From Pseudomonas putida W15Oct28 (lineage in GTDB: Bacteria > Pseudomonadota > Gammaproteobacteria > Pseudomonadales > Pseudomonadaceae), in NCBI RefSeq assembly GCF_000708715.2, contig NZ_JENB01000002.1, positions 1 to 64,000 on the forward strand: a stretch of 64,000 nucleotides of DNA, written 5' to 3'. Made by a program: the position numbers and the translations under genes. Below, one piece after another: positions 9,012 to 21,435 of the stretch. The notes beneath the pieces are model-generated. The model was not told where the DNA came from, did no database searches, and saw only the letters and a list, made by a program, of their open reading frames with translations. Numbering within the stretch: the first letter of the stretch is position 1; each line of letters opens with the position of its first letter.

Positions 9012-9204
9012 TGGCAACTGCCATGCATTCTCAATTGCGCAATTATTGAGCATCCACCGCCTGCCAGGCAACCGCCCTGCGACCAATGCCCCGGCAATGG
9101 CACAAAACAGCGACTAAAGAGGTGCAATAGCGCTGCAGGCGGAGTAACTTCCCGGCTTGGCCGTCATCGCTTGGCGGCTTTCAGGCACATCACAGGAGGC
9201 GAGT

Positions 9205-11988
<2,784 letters not shown>

Positions 11989-12001
11989 AAGGAGCCTCAC
12001 C

Positions 12002-12991
12002 ATGCGCACCCTGTTGTTCAGCAGCCAGCATTACGACCAGGAAAGCTTCACCCAGGCCGCCAGCGGCAGCGCGCTGGAGCTGCACTTTCAGCCCGCCCGC
12101 CTGACCCTCGACACCGCCGCCCTGGCCAGTGGCTACGAAACCGTTTGTGCCTTCATCAACGATGAACTCGACGCCCAGGTGCTCCAGCGCCTGGCCGAAG
12201 GCGGCACACGCCTGATCGCCCTGCGCTCGGCCGGCTACAACCACGTCGACCTGGCCGCTGCCCAGCGCCTGGGCCTTGCCGTGGTGCGGGTGCCGGCTTA
12301 CTCGCCACACGCTGTGGCCGAACACGCCGTGGCGCTGATCCTGGCCCTCAACCGGCGCCTGCACCGGGCTTACAACCGCACCCGCGAAGGCGACTTCACC
12401 CTGCACGGGCTGACCGGTTTCGACCTGCACGGCAAAACCGTCGGCGTGGTCGGCACCGGCCAGATCGGCGCCGCCTTCGCCCGCATCATGGCCGGTTTCG
12501 GCTGCCAGCTGCTGGCCTACGACCCCTACCCCAACCCCGAGCTGCTGGCCCTCGGCGCGCGCTACCTGAGCTTGCCCGAGCTGCTGCGCGAAGCCCGTAT
12601 CATCAGCCTGCATTGCCCGCTGACCGAGCACACCCGGCACCTGATCAATGCACAAAGCCTGGCCCAGTTGCAGCCCGGCGCCATGCTGATCAACACGGGC
12701 CGTGGCGCACTGGTCGACACCCCGGCACTGATCGACGCGCTGAAAAGCGGCCAGCTTGGCTACCTGGGCCTGGACGTCTACGAAGAAGAAGCCCAGCTGT
12801 TCTTCGAGGACCGCTCCGACCTGCCACTGCAGGACGATGTACTGGCCCGCCTGCTGACCTTCCCCAACGTGATCATCACTGCCCACCAGGCCTTCCTCAC
12901 CCGCGAGGCGCTGGACGCCATTGCCGCGACCACACTGGACAACATCAACCGCTGGGCGGCAGGCAATCCACAGAATCTGGTAATGGGTTAG
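12002..12991 (+). CDS. ldhA: D-lactate dehydrogenase (fermentative type) LdhA
   Basis: This 2-hydroxyacid dehydrogenase interconverts pyruvate and D-lactate with NAD(H). The 329-residue protein starts MRTLLFSSQHYDQESF, preceded by GGAG. It has the Rossmann motif GVVGTGQIGAAFARI, the catalytic-arginine stretch INTGRGALVDTPAL, the glutamate in LGLDVYEEEA and the catalytic histidine in ITAHQAFLT. The YNHVDLAAAQRLG segment is typical of LdhA. It begins 13 bases after gacS, so read-through from gacS is likely. Confidence 0.95.
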   Translation: MRTLLFSSQHYDQESFTQAASGSALELHFQPARLTLDTAALASGYETVCAFINDELDAQVLQRLAEGGTRLIALRSAGYNHVDLAAAQRLGLAVVRVPAYSPHAVAEHAVALILALNRRLHRAYNRTREGDFTLHGLTGFDLHGKTVGVVGTGQIGAAFARIMAGFGCQLLAYDPYPNPELLALGARYLSLPELLREARIISLHCPLTEHTRHLINAQSLAQLQPGAMLINTGRGALVDTPALIDALKSGQLGYLGLDVYEEEAQLFFEDRSDLPLQDDVLARLLTFPNVIITAHQAFLTREALDAIAATTLDNINRWAAGNPQNLVMG

Positions 12992-13022
12992 TGCTAGGAT
13001 ACGCGGCATTTCTGGAGGACCC

Positions 13023-13460
13023 ATGGTCGAGCACGATTTCCGCTACACCCTTTTCAACCCGCAACACACCCTGATCGAGTGCCGTGCACTGGTGCCGGGC
13101 CGCTATCAGGTCACCGGTAACGGCGGTTCGATGCATAAAGGCGACGCCCTGCTGGTAACCCTCAAGGGCAGCAAGGATTTGTCCATGCGACTGACCGTGG
13201 ACAGCGTGCGCCACCTGATCAACCCGCGCGGCCAGTGGGTCGCAGTGGCCACCGGGCCGGTGTTCAACGAACTGGAAATCCTCACCTGGCAGGTCGAATG
13301 CGACAGCTGCGACGCCGTGCTGGAGTTCGAGTTTGCCGTGGACGCCAAGCTGGGCAAAAAAGCCCGCCAGCCCGCCGCCAGCGCACGCATTGCCGAACTG
13401 GGCTGGGCCAGCCGTGGCGAAAAACACCTGTGCCCGCGTTGCCAGGAGAGCGCCGAGTGA
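13023..13460 (+). CDS. Conserved-type hypothetical protein with two CxxC pairs
   Basis: The 145-residue soluble protein begins at ATG 13023 after a good TGGAGG ribosome site. It contains two cysteine pairs, CDSC (about residue 98) and CPRC near the C-terminus, spaced so that they could bind zinc. The rest is a beta-rich stretch without a recognised family. Its stop overlaps the GTG start of the following lipoprotein gene, which suggests translational coupling. No function can be assigned. Confidence 0.8.
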   Translation: MVEHDFRYTLFNPQHTLIECRALVPGRYQVTGNGGSMHKGDALLVTLKGSKDLSMRLTVDSVRHLINPRGQWVAVATGPVFNELEILTWQVECDSCDAVLEFEFAVDAKLGKKARQPAASARIAELGWASRGEKHLCPRCQESAE

Positions 13461-13861
13461 AAAATCTGCTGACCGGCGTGCTGATTGCCACCGGCCTGCT
13501 CGGCTGCGCCGCAGAACCCTCGAAGCTGCAGCAGGAGCGCAGCTACGTGCTGGAGTGGATTGGCGAACGCCCGCTGATCGACTACAGCCACCTGACCCTG
13601 ACCCTGGCCAGCGACGGCCGCGCCTATGGCAATGCCGGCTGCAACCACTGGTTTGCGCCGTATACGCTGGAGGGCGAGCACCTGAGCTTCGGCAAGGTCG
13701 GCAAGACCCGCAAGCTGTGCGCGCCGGCGTTGATGGAGCAGGAAAAGCGCTTTTTGCAGGCGCTGGAAACGGTTCAACGCTGGGACGTGTCACCGGTGGA
13801 ACAGATGCGTTTCTGGCCGGCCGAAGGCAAGCCACTGCGCTTCTGGCCTGAGGAAGGCTGA
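13457..13861 (+). CDS. META/HslJ-type lipoprotein
   Basis: This 134-residue protein starts at GTG 13457, overlapping the previous stop. Its N-terminus MKNLLTGVLIATGLLGCAAEP is a lipoprotein signal with lipobox LLGC. The body matches the META (HslJ-like) domain: a central NAGCNHWFAPYTLEGEHLSFGKVGKTRKLC, here broken into its NAGCNHWFAPY and KTRKLCAP parts, then an EKRFLQALE helix. It is probably anchored in the outer membrane facing the periplasm. META-domain proteins are linked to stress or antibiotic tolerance in some species, but no specific activity is known. Confidence 0.85.
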   Translation: MKNLLTGVLIATGLLGCAAEPSKLQQERSYVLEWIGERPLIDYSHLTLTLASDGRAYGNAGCNHWFAPYTLEGEHLSFGKVGKTRKLCAPALMEQEKRFLQALETVQRWDVSPVEQMRFWPAEGKPLRFWPEEG

Positions 13862-13870
13862 ATCACTATT

Positions 13871-13980
13871 ACCTGTACCGGCCCTATCGCCGGCAAGCCA
13901 GCTCCCACAGGTACTGCACAGCATATGAACCCTGTGCAGTCCTGTGGGAGCTGGCTTGCCGGCGATAGGGCCGGTACAGG
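13871..13980. repeat. Long inverted repeat pair (REP-like variant)
   Basis: The arm CCTGTACCGGCCCTATCGCC with GGCAAGCCAGCTCCCACAGG faces its near-perfect complement at 13941-13980. It is a variant of the REP family with CTATCGCCGGCAAGCCAGCTCC instead of the CGCGGG core. It lies between two convergent genes. Confidence 0.85.
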
Positions 13981-13986
13981 CTGACC

Positions 13987-14451
13987 TCAGGCGCCTTTCA
14001 GGGCCTTGATCTTGGCCTGCAACCCTTCCAGGGTCTGCTCACCCAGCAGTTGTTCGCGCACCTTGCCCTTGTCATCGATGATGTAGGTCACCGGCAGCGC
14101 CTCGCTGCGCGGCAGGTCATAGCGCTCGGCCGGGTCTTGGGCCAGCACGGTGAAACCGATGCCCAGGGTTTCAGAGGCCTGTTTCAGGTCCTGCCCCTGC
14201 AAGCCATCGAAGTTCACCCCCACCACCTTGATGCCATCGGCCGCCCACTGCTTTGCGGCCGTGTTCAGTTCAGGGATTTCGGTACGGCACGGCCCGCACC
14301 ATTCGGCCCAATAGTTGAGCACCAGCCAGTGCCCTTCGATCTGTTCGGCCTTAACCGTATTACCGTGTTGGTCCACGCCATAATCGGCACCGCAACCACC
14401 GAGCAACAGGCTCGCGGTGATGGCCAGTACTGCTGCCAGACGCCTTGCCAT
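13987..14451 (-). CDS. TlpA/ResA-like thioredoxin-fold lipoprotein
   Basis: The 154-residue protein has a lipoprotein signal (AAVLAITASLLLGGCGAD, lipobox LGGC) followed by a thioredoxin fold with the redox motif WAEWCGPCRTEIPEL and the cis-proline loop ALPVTYIIDD. It is therefore a membrane-anchored periplasmic thiol-disulfide oxidoreductase of the TlpA/AhpC-TSA group. It stands alone on the minus strand between plus-strand genes. Its partner protein cannot be told from the context. Confidence 0.9.
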   Translation of the reverse strand: MARRLAAVLAITASLLLGGCGADYGVDQHGNTVKAEQIEGHWLVLNYWAEWCGPCRTEIPELNTAAKQWAADGIKVVGVNFDGLQGQDLKQASETLGIGFTVLAQDPAERYDLPRSEALPVTYIIDDKGKVREQLLGEQTLEGLQAKIKALKGA

Positions 14452-14536
14452 GGGTCAATCCTTCTCGAGTTTTAAAGCAAATGGGTCAGTCGCTGCGGTT
14501 AGAATAGCCGCCACACCCAGCTGGATGCGACCCGAC

Positions 14537-15898
<1,362 letters not shown>

Positions 15899-15902
15899 AT
15901 TT

Positions 15903-15990
15903 TTCGCGGGCTTGCCCGCTCCCACAGGGATCGCGCCGCATTTGAGGCCTGCGCTGTACCTGTGGGAGCGGGCATGCCCGCGAAAAGGCC
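15903..15990. repeat. REP-type inverted pair
   Basis: TTCGCGGGCTTGCCCGCTCC (15903 on) faces CTGTGGGAGCGGGCATGCCC (15960 on) and its CGCGAAAAGGCC tail. It lies between the convergent DUF2069 and glycosylase genes. Confidence 0.85.
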
Positions 15991-16000
15991 AACGCAAATC

Positions 16001-16672
16001 TCAATGGTTGACGGTATGCGCCAGCATCACCGACAACTGGCACAGCGGCCGTCCACTTTCTTCATGCCACTGGTTGAACGCCTGCTGCACCAGTGCCAGG
16101 TCGCGTTGACTGGTCGGCTGCTTGTCGATCACCTTCTGGGCAATCAACGCAGCCGCCATGTCATCGGTGGGGATGAAGGTGTCCTTGCCCACCATGCGCA
16201 GGAAACGCGGCGCCGACAGCCCGCCCAGCTGGTTGCCGTGCTTGGCCAGGTACTTCCACAAGCCGACGATATCGGTCACCGGCCAGTCGGCGATGAAAGC
16301 GCCGAAACTGCCCTTCTCCTTCGTCACGTCGAGGATCATCTGCGCATTGCGCGGTACGCTCTTGAGCTTGCCCAGGTGACGGATGATGCGCTCGTCATGC
16401 ATCAGCCGCTCCAGGTGCTCGGCGCCCATCAGCACCACTTTCTCAGGGTCGAAGCCGAAGAACACCTGCTCGAACACTGGCCACTTGGCATCCACCAGGC
16501 TGTGCTTGAGCCCCGCGCGGAACACGCGCAGGGCCAGGGTCGACAGGTAACGGTCGTCGCTGATGCCGCGCAGTTGCGCCGGCGTACGCGGCTGCGGCAA
16601 GAAGGCCTCCAGCGCCTGGGCCGAGCCAAAGCGGTTCAGGCAGTACTCATGCAGCCACTGGTAATCGCGCAT
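16001..16672 (-). CDS. 3-methyladenine DNA glycosylase (Tag-like)
   Basis: The 223-residue soluble protein begins MRDYQWLHEYCLNRFGSAQA. It carries the helix-rich pattern of the 3-methyladenine glycosylase I group, including DDRYLSTLALRVFRAGLKHS and WPVFEQVFFGFDP. These enzymes excise alkylated adenine from DNA. Its start lies 4 bases after the ttcA stop, so it is co-transcribed with ttcA. The family call rests on these motifs and on gene position; the substrate is inferred. Confidence 0.8.
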   Translation of the reverse strand: MRDYQWLHEYCLNRFGSAQALEAFLPQPRTPAQLRGISDDRYLSTLALRVFRAGLKHSLVDAKWPVFEQVFFGFDPEKVVLMGAEHLERLMHDERIIRHLGKLKSVPRNAQMILDVTKEKGSFGAFIADWPVTDIVGLWKYLAKHGNQLGGLSAPRFLRMVGKDTFIPTDDMAAALIAQKVIDKQPTSQRDLALVQQAFNQWHEESGRPLCQLSVMLAHTVNH

Positions 16673-16676
16673 GGGC

Positions 16677-17501
16677 TCAGATGTTCAGCACGTCGAGGAA
16701 ACGCGGCGTGGCGTTTTCGTCGATCTTCAGGCTGGTGAAGTCGAACAGGTTGCGGTCGGCCAGTTGCGACGGCGCCACGTTCTGCAGGGCACGGAAGATG
16801 CTCTCGGTACGGCCCGGGTGCTTGCGCTCCCACTCCACCAGCATGTCCTTGACCACCTGACGCTGCAGGTTTTCCTGCGAGCCACACAGGTTGCACGGGA
16901 TGATCGGGAATTCCTTCATGTCCGAGTAGGCCTGGATGTCCTTCTCGCTGCAGTAGGCCAGCGGACGGATCACCACATTGCGGCCATCGTCGGCGCGCAG
17001 CTTCGGCGGCATGCCCTTGAGCGCACCGTTGAAGAACATGTTGAGGAAGAAGGTTTCGACGATGTCGTCGCGGTGGTGCCCCAGCGCCATCTTGGTCGCG
17101 CCGATTTCGTCGGCGAAGGTGTACAGGGTGCCACGGCGCAGGCGCGAGCACAGCGAACAGGTGGTCTTGCCCTCGGGCACCAGCTCCTTCACCACCGAAT
17201 AGGTGTCTTTCTCGACGATGTGGTAATCGACGCCCAGCTCTTTGAGGTAGGCCGGCAGCACATGCTCAGGGAAGCCCGGCTGCTTCTGGTCCATGTTCAC
17301 CGCGACGATCTCGAACTTGATCGGTGCCACCTTCTGCAGGTGCAACAGAACGTCGAGCATGGTGTAGCTGTCCTTGCCGCCAGACAGGCAGACCATGACC
17401 TTGTCGCCATCCTCGATCATGTTGAAGTCGGTGATGGCTTCGCCGGCGAGACGACGCAGGCGTTTTTGCAGTTTGTTCTGGTTGACCGAGAGGGTGCCCA
17501 T
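16677..17501 (-). CDS. ttcA: tRNA 2-thiocytidine biosynthesis protein TtcA
   Basis: TtcA thiolates cytidine 32 of certain tRNAs, using ATP, a cysteine desulfurase and an iron-sulfur cluster. The start [20 protein letters not shown] gives 274 residues. The PP-loop ATPase motif is [15 protein letters not shown]; the cluster/catalytic cysteines lie in [12 protein letters not shown] and [10 protein letters not shown]. The glycosylase gene follows immediately. Confidence 0.96.
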   Translation of the reverse strand: MGTLSVNQNKLQKRLRRLAGEAITDFNMIEDGDKVMVCLSGGKDSYTMLDVLLHLQKVAPIKFEIVAVNMDQKQPGFPEHVLPAYLKELGVDYHIVEKDTYSVVKELVPEGKTTCSLCSRLRRGTLYTFADEIGATKMALGHHRDDIVETFFLNMFFNGALKGMPPKLRADDGRNVVIRPLAYCSEKDIQAYSDMKEFPIIPCNLCGSQENLQRQVVKDMLVEWERKHPGRTESIFRALQNVAPSQLADRNLFDFTSLKIDENATPRFLDVLNI

Positions 17502-17639
17502 AGCGCTTGGATCCGCGAGGTGTGACAAAAGCCGACTATTTTACGCACAAACGCAGCATCGCTGTAGGCATTCCGATAAAGACTTCGATGTAATCAACAG
17601 CACCACTGACAGCGCAATTTGCTCTAAAAAGCACGGTTC

Positions 17640-17670
17640 GTGCCGGTAACCGCTTCCTATACTGCGACAT
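17640..17670 (+). promoter_or_regulatory. Candidate sigma-70 promoter for the Yip1-type gene
   Basis: A good -10 hexamer TATACT is at 17658-17663, about 100 bases before the ATG. The -35 region (around 17635-17641, GGTTCG) is weak, so this is a tentative call. The 17502-17763 stretch holds no gene and must include divergent promoters for ttcA and this gene. Confidence 0.35.
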
Positions 17671-17763
17671 AAGGCCACATTACCGCTTGCATCGGTGTTC
17701 GGGCCTCGGGCCGCTTGCGCTCCATCTGGGGGGCGTTTGGCAACATTCAGAGGAGTGACCGGC

Positions 17764-18363
17764 ATGATTCATCACGTTGTGGGGCTGTTTACCCATCCCG
17801 GCCAGGAATGGCGGGAAATTCGTGGCGAAGAAGAATCCATCAGCCACATGTACCTGACGCACACCCTGATCCTGGCGGCGATCCCTGCCGTTTCCGCATT
17901 TATCGGCACTACCCAGGTGGGCTGGGTGATCGGTGACCGGCCGGCTGTGATGCTGACCATGGAAAGCGCTATCTGGATGAGCATCATGTCGTACCTGGCC
18001 ATGCTCGGCGGGGTGGCGGTAATGGGCGCGTTCATCCACTGGATGGCCCGCACCTACGATGCCAACCCGTCCATGGCGCAGTGCATCGCCTTTGCCACCT
18101 ACACCGCCACACCGTTGTTCATCGGCGGCCTGGCGGCGCTGTACCCGCACCTGTGGCTGGGCATGCTGATCGGCACTGCCGCCATCTGCTACACGGTGTA
18201 CTTGCTGTATGTCGGCCTGCCGACGTTCATGAACATACCGTCCGACGAAGGCTTCCTGTTTTCCAGCTCGGTGCTGGCGGTGGGCCTTGTGGTACTGGTG
18301 GCGATCATGGCCGCCACGGTAATTATCTGGGGACTGGGCGTGGGGCCCGTCTATACCAACTAG
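17764..18363 (+). CDS. Yip1-domain inner-membrane protein
   Basis: The 199-residue protein starts MIHHVVGLFTHPGQEWREIRGEEESI, the characteristic opening of bacterial Yip1-family proteins (a W-x-x-I element before the first helix). Five membrane helices follow, at about residues 34-52, 62-92, 105-130, 135-155 and 168-192. It is preceded by AGAGGAG. No function is established for the bacterial members. It stands as a single gene, with a GC hairpin after it. Confidence 0.87.
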   Translation: MIHHVVGLFTHPGQEWREIRGEEESISHMYLTHTLILAAIPAVSAFIGTTQVGWVIGDRPAVMLTMESAIWMSIMSYLAMLGGVAVMGAFIHWMARTYDANPSMAQCIAFATYTATPLFIGGLAALYPHLWLGMLIGTAAICYTVYLLYVGLPTFMNIPSDEGFLFSSSVLAVGLVVLVAIMAATVIIWGLGVGPVYTN

Positions 18364-18397
18364 AACAGACTCAACCAACACTGGGGCATCAACCAGG

Positions 18398-18422
18398 GGC
18401 CGCCGCAAGGCGGCCTCTGGCT
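18398..18422 (+). terminator. Hairpin after the Yip1-type gene
   Basis: GGGGCCGCCGCAAGGCGGCCTCT forms a stem AGGCCGCC/GGCGGCCT-like hairpin about 37 bases after the stop. It has no strong T-run, so termination is plausible rather than certain. Confidence 0.45.
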
Positions 18423-18494
18423 GTGCGCAGACCAGTGGCTCGGCAGGCCGCAGGTGCTTGCGGCATAATGCCCGGTCAGGAGAACCGCCCCACC

Positions 18495-18989
18495 ATGCCC
18501 GAGCTGCTCAAACAACGCGTCGAAACCTGTTACCAGCAAGCCGAAACCTTTTTCAAACGCCCCTTCTCTCGCCCCGAGGTCAGCTTCAAGCTGCGCGGGC
18601 AAAAGGCCGGCGTCGCCCACCTGCACGACAACCTGCTGCGCTTCAACCTGCAGCTTTACCGGGAAAACCAGGAAGACTTCCTGCGCCAGACCGTTGCCCA
18701 CGAAGTGGCGCACCTGGTGGCCCACCAGTTGTTTGGCGACCGCATCCAGGCCCATGGCGAAGAGTGGCAATTGATCATGCGCGGGGTGTATGAACTGCCA
18801 CCCAACCGTTGCCACAACTATGAAGTGCAACGGCGCGTGGTGACCCGCTACATCTACCGCTGCCCGTGCCCGCAGGGTGACTTCCCGTTTACCGCACAGC
18901 GGCACAAGCTGGTGCGCCAGGGGCGGCGGTACCTGTGCAAGCGCTGCCGGGAGATTTTGGTGTACAGCGGCGAGACGCGCGTCGAATAG
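18495..18989 (+). CDS. sprT: SprT-family zinc metalloprotease
   Basis: The 164-residue protein has the zinc-binding HExxH-type motif in TVAHEVAHLVAHQLFGD, with the downstream histidine in IQAHGEEWQ. A C-terminal zinc ribbon has C-x-C (CPCPQG) and CKRC. This is the SprT domain arrangement also found in SPRTN proteases that degrade DNA-protein crosslinks; the bacterial role is not established. It starts at ATG 18495, after AGGAG at 18479-18483. Confidence 0.92.
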   Translation: MPELLKQRVETCYQQAETFFKRPFSRPEVSFKLRGQKAGVAHLHDNLLRFNLQLYRENQEDFLRQTVAHEVAHLVAHQLFGDRIQAHGEEWQLIMRGVYELPPNRCHNYEVQRRVVTRYIYRCPCPQGDFPFTAQRHKLVRQGRRYLCKRCREILVYSGETRVE

Positions 18990-19000
18990 ATTGTGTTTTG

Positions 19001-19112
19001 CCTGTACCGGCCTCTTCGCGGGCTTGCCCGCTCCCACAGGAATGTTACGAGTCCTGCGGCCGATGATTTCCCTGTGGGAGCGGGCAAGCCCGCGAAAGGG
19101 CCAGTACAGGCA
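19001..19112. repeat. REP-type inverted pair
   Basis: CCTCTTCGCGGGCTTGCCCG (from 19011) faces the complementary CTGTGGGAGCGGGCAAGCCC and its CGCGAAAGGGCC tail. It lies between sprT and the convergent fpr. Confidence 0.85.
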
Positions 19113-19131
19113 ATACAAAAATTACAGGTAT

Positions 19132-19162
19132 AAAAAAGGCGACCCGAGGGTCGCCTTCTTGT
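19132..19162 (-). terminator. Rho-independent terminator of fpr
   Basis: On the minus strand the stem AAGGCGACCC-TCG-GGGTCGCCTT is followed by a run of T (AAAAAA at 19132-19137 on the plus strand). It lies 15-40 bases after the fpr stop. Confidence 0.85.
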
Positions 19163-19175
19163 AGCAGCCTGCGCC

Positions 19176-19955
19176 TTACTTCTCGACGAAGGCACGCTCG
19201 ATCAGGTAGTCACCCGGCTCGCGCATGCGGGCGGAGACTTTCAGGCCGAAGCTGTCCAGCACTTCGCTGGTCTCGTCGAGCATGCTCGGGCTGCCGCAGA
19301 TCATCGCGCGGTCGTCCTGCGGGTTGATCGGTGGCAGGCCGATGTCGCTGAACAGCTTGCCGCTGCGCATCAGGTCGGTCAGGCGGCCCTGGTTTTCGAA
19401 TGGCTCGCGGGTCACGGTCGGGTAGTAGATCAGCTTGTCGCGAACCGACTCACCGAAGAACTCGTTCTGCGGCAGGTGCTCGGTGATGAACTCGCGGTAG
19501 GCCACTTCGTTCACGTAACGCACGCCGTGCACCAGGATCACTTTTTCGAAGCGCTCGTAGGTTTCCGGGTCCTGGATGACGCTCATGAATGGCGCCAGGC
19601 CAGTGCCGGTGCTCAGCAGGTACAGGTGCTTGCCCGGGTTCAGGTCGTCGAGCACCAGGGTGCCAGTAGGCTTCTTGCTGATGATGATCTCATCGCCTTC
19701 CTTGAGGTGCTGCAGCTGCGAGGTCAGCGGGCCGTCCGGCACCTTGATGCTGAAGAACTCCAGGTGCTCTTCCCAGTTCGGCGAGGCGATGGAATAGGCA
19801 CGCATGAGCGGACGGCCGCTTTCCTGTTGCAGGCCGATCATCACGAACTGACCGTTCTCGAAGCGCAGCCCCGGGTCGCGGGTGCACTTGAAGCTGAACA
19901 GGGTGTCGTTCCAGTGGTGCACACTGAGGACACGTTCGTGGTTCATGTTGCTCAT
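19176..19955 (-). CDS. fpr: Ferredoxin--NADP+ reductase Fpr
   Basis: Fpr passes electrons between NADPH and ferredoxin/flavodoxin through FAD and is induced by superoxide stress in pseudomonads. The start MSNMNHERVLSVHHWNDTLF gives 259 residues, the usual size. The FAD-binding motif is RAYSIASPNWEE; the NADPH-binding part contains LLSTGTGLAPFMSV and MICGSPSMLDE. It is divergent from finR, the LysR-type regulator known to control fpr in P. putida. Confidence 0.96.
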   Translation of the reverse strand: MSNMNHERVLSVHHWNDTLFSFKCTRDPGLRFENGQFVMIGLQQESGRPLMRAYSIASPNWEEHLEFFSIKVPDGPLTSQLQHLKEGDEIIISKKPTGTLVLDDLNPGKHLYLLSTGTGLAPFMSVIQDPETYERFEKVILVHGVRYVNEVAYREFITEHLPQNEFFGESVRDKLIYYPTVTREPFENQGRLTDLMRSGKLFSDIGLPPINPQDDRAMICGSPSMLDETSEVLDSFGLKVSARMREPGDYLIERAFVEK

Positions 19956-20025
19956 CGATGGGGCTCCTGAAGAAAAACGCGGCGCGCAAAACGCGCAGTT
20001 GCGCGATAGTTTAGGGGCAGCGACA

Positions 20026-20053
20026 ATATCTGTTAACTGGATTATCAAGATAT
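20026..20053. promoter_or_regulatory. Candidate FinR operator in the fpr-finR intergenic region
   Basis: The inverted repeat ATATCT-N16-AGATAT lies in the 118-base gap between the divergent fpr and finR start codons, ending 20 bases before the finR ATG. LysR-type regulators usually bind imperfect dyads in such gaps. The assignment is from position and symmetry only. Confidence 0.4.
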
Positions 20054-20073
20054 GTGTTATCGGTTATATAGAT

Positions 20074-21000
20074 ATGCGATTCACACTCCGTCAACTGCAA
20101 GTCTTCGTCGCCGTCGCCCAGCACCAAAGCGTCTCTCGGGCCGCTAGCCTGCTGGCGTTGTCGCAGTCGGCCGCCAGCACGTCCATCACCGAACTGGAGC
20201 GGCAATCGAGCTGCCAGCTGTTCGACCGTGCCGGCAAGCGCCTGGCCCTTAACGCCCTGGGCCATCAACTGTTGCCACAGGCGGTGGCCCTGCTCGACCA
20301 GGCCAAGGAAATCGAAGACCTGCTCAACGGCAAGTCCGGTTTCGGCTCGCTGGCGGTCGGTGCCACACTGACCATCGGCAACTACCTGGCTACCCTGCTG
20401 ATCGGCAGCTTCATGCAGACCCACCCGGAAAGCCAGGTCAAGCTGCATGTACAGAACACAGTGCATATCGTGCAACAGGTCGCGCACTACGAAATTGATC
20501 TGGGTCTAATCGAAGGTGACTGCAACCACCCCGACCTGGAAGTGCAGCCGTGGGTCGAGGACGAACTGGTGGTGTTCTGTGCGCCGCAGCATCCACTGGC
20601 CAAGGTGGGCCGTGCCGATATCGAAAGCCTGTCGCAAGAGGCGTGGATTTTGCGCGAGCAAGGCTCGGGGACGCGCCTGACCTTCGACCAGGCCATGCGC
20701 CATCACCGCGCCAACCTGAACATCCGCCTGGAGCTGGAACACACCGAAGCGATCAAGCGTGCGGTGGAGTCGGGCCTTGGAATTGGCTGCATTTCGCGCC
20801 TGGCCCTGCGTGACGCCTTCCGCCGGGGCAGCCTGGTCCCGGTGGAAACGCCGGAACTGGACCTGATGCGCCAGTTCTATTTCATCTGGCACAAACAGAA
20901 GTACCAGACCTCGGCCATGCGCGAGTTTCTGGAACTGTGCCGCAACTTCACTGCGGGCTATACCCGCAGTGATGAAATCGTGCTGCCGCCAATCGCTTAA
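20074..21000 (+). CDS. finR: LysR-family regulator FinR
   Basis: The 308-residue protein has an N-terminal LysR helix-turn-helix (MRFTLRQLQVFVAVAQHQSV, then ASLLALSQSAASTSITELER) and a C-terminal periplasmic-binding-like effector domain with HTEAIKRAVESGLGIGCISR. It is divergent from fpr and corresponds by position to FinR of P. putida, which activates fpr in response to superoxide generators. Its stop overlaps the convergent dgkA stop by 3 bases. Confidence 0.93.
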   Translation: MRFTLRQLQVFVAVAQHQSVSRAASLLALSQSAASTSITELERQSSCQLFDRAGKRLALNALGHQLLPQAVALLDQAKEIEDLLNGKSGFGSLAVGATLTIGNYLATLLIGSFMQTHPESQVKLHVQNTVHIVQQVAHYEIDLGLIEGDCNHPDLEVQPWVEDELVVFCAPQHPLAKVGRADIESLSQEAWILREQGSGTRLTFDQAMRHHRANLNIRLELEHTEAIKRAVESGLGIGCISRLALRDAFRRGSLVPVETPELDLMRQFYFIWHKQKYQTSAMREFLELCRNFTAGYTRSDEIVLPPIA

Positions 21001-21362
21001 AGCAGGATCACGCCCCACACCAGCGCCACCATGGTCAGTGCTACCAGTTGCGCAGCGCTGCCCATGTCCTTGGCGTTTTTCGACAGCGGGTGGCGCTCCA
21101 GCGAGATGCGGTCGATGGCCGCCTCCACCGCCGAGTTGAACAGCTCGACGATCAGCCCCAACAGGCACACCGCAATCATGATCGCCCGCTCCGCACGGCT
21201 GACCGGCAACCAGAAGGCAATCGGGATCAGCAGCACGTTGAGCAGCACCAGCTGGCGGAATGCGGCCTCACCCTTGAAGGCGGCACGCAGGCCGTCCAGC
21301 GAGTAGCCGGCGGCGTTGAAGATACGTTTCAGGCCGGTCTGGCCCTTGAATGGCGATGTCAT
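20997..21362 (-). CDS. dgkA: Diacylglycerol kinase DgkA
   Basis: DgkA is a small trimeric inner-membrane kinase that recycles diacylglycerol to phosphatidic acid. The start MTSPFKGQTGLKRIFNAAGY gives 121 residues with three membrane helices. The family signature VELFNSAVEAAIDRIS and the lysine/aspartate LSKNAKDMGSAAQLV are present. It lies downstream of erdR on the same strand, with a gap of about 70 bases. Confidence 0.96.
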   Translation of the reverse strand: MTSPFKGQTGLKRIFNAAGYSLDGLRAAFKGEAAFRQLVLLNVLLIPIAFWLPVSRAERAIMIAVCLLGLIVELFNSAVEAAIDRISLERHPLSKNAKDMGSAAQLVALTMVALVWGVILL

Positions 21363-21435
21363 GTGAGTCACTTCACAACAGAAAGGCCAGCAGACTAGAC
21401 CGGCACGGGTCAAAAAAGCGTGAAGCCACGCGCAG

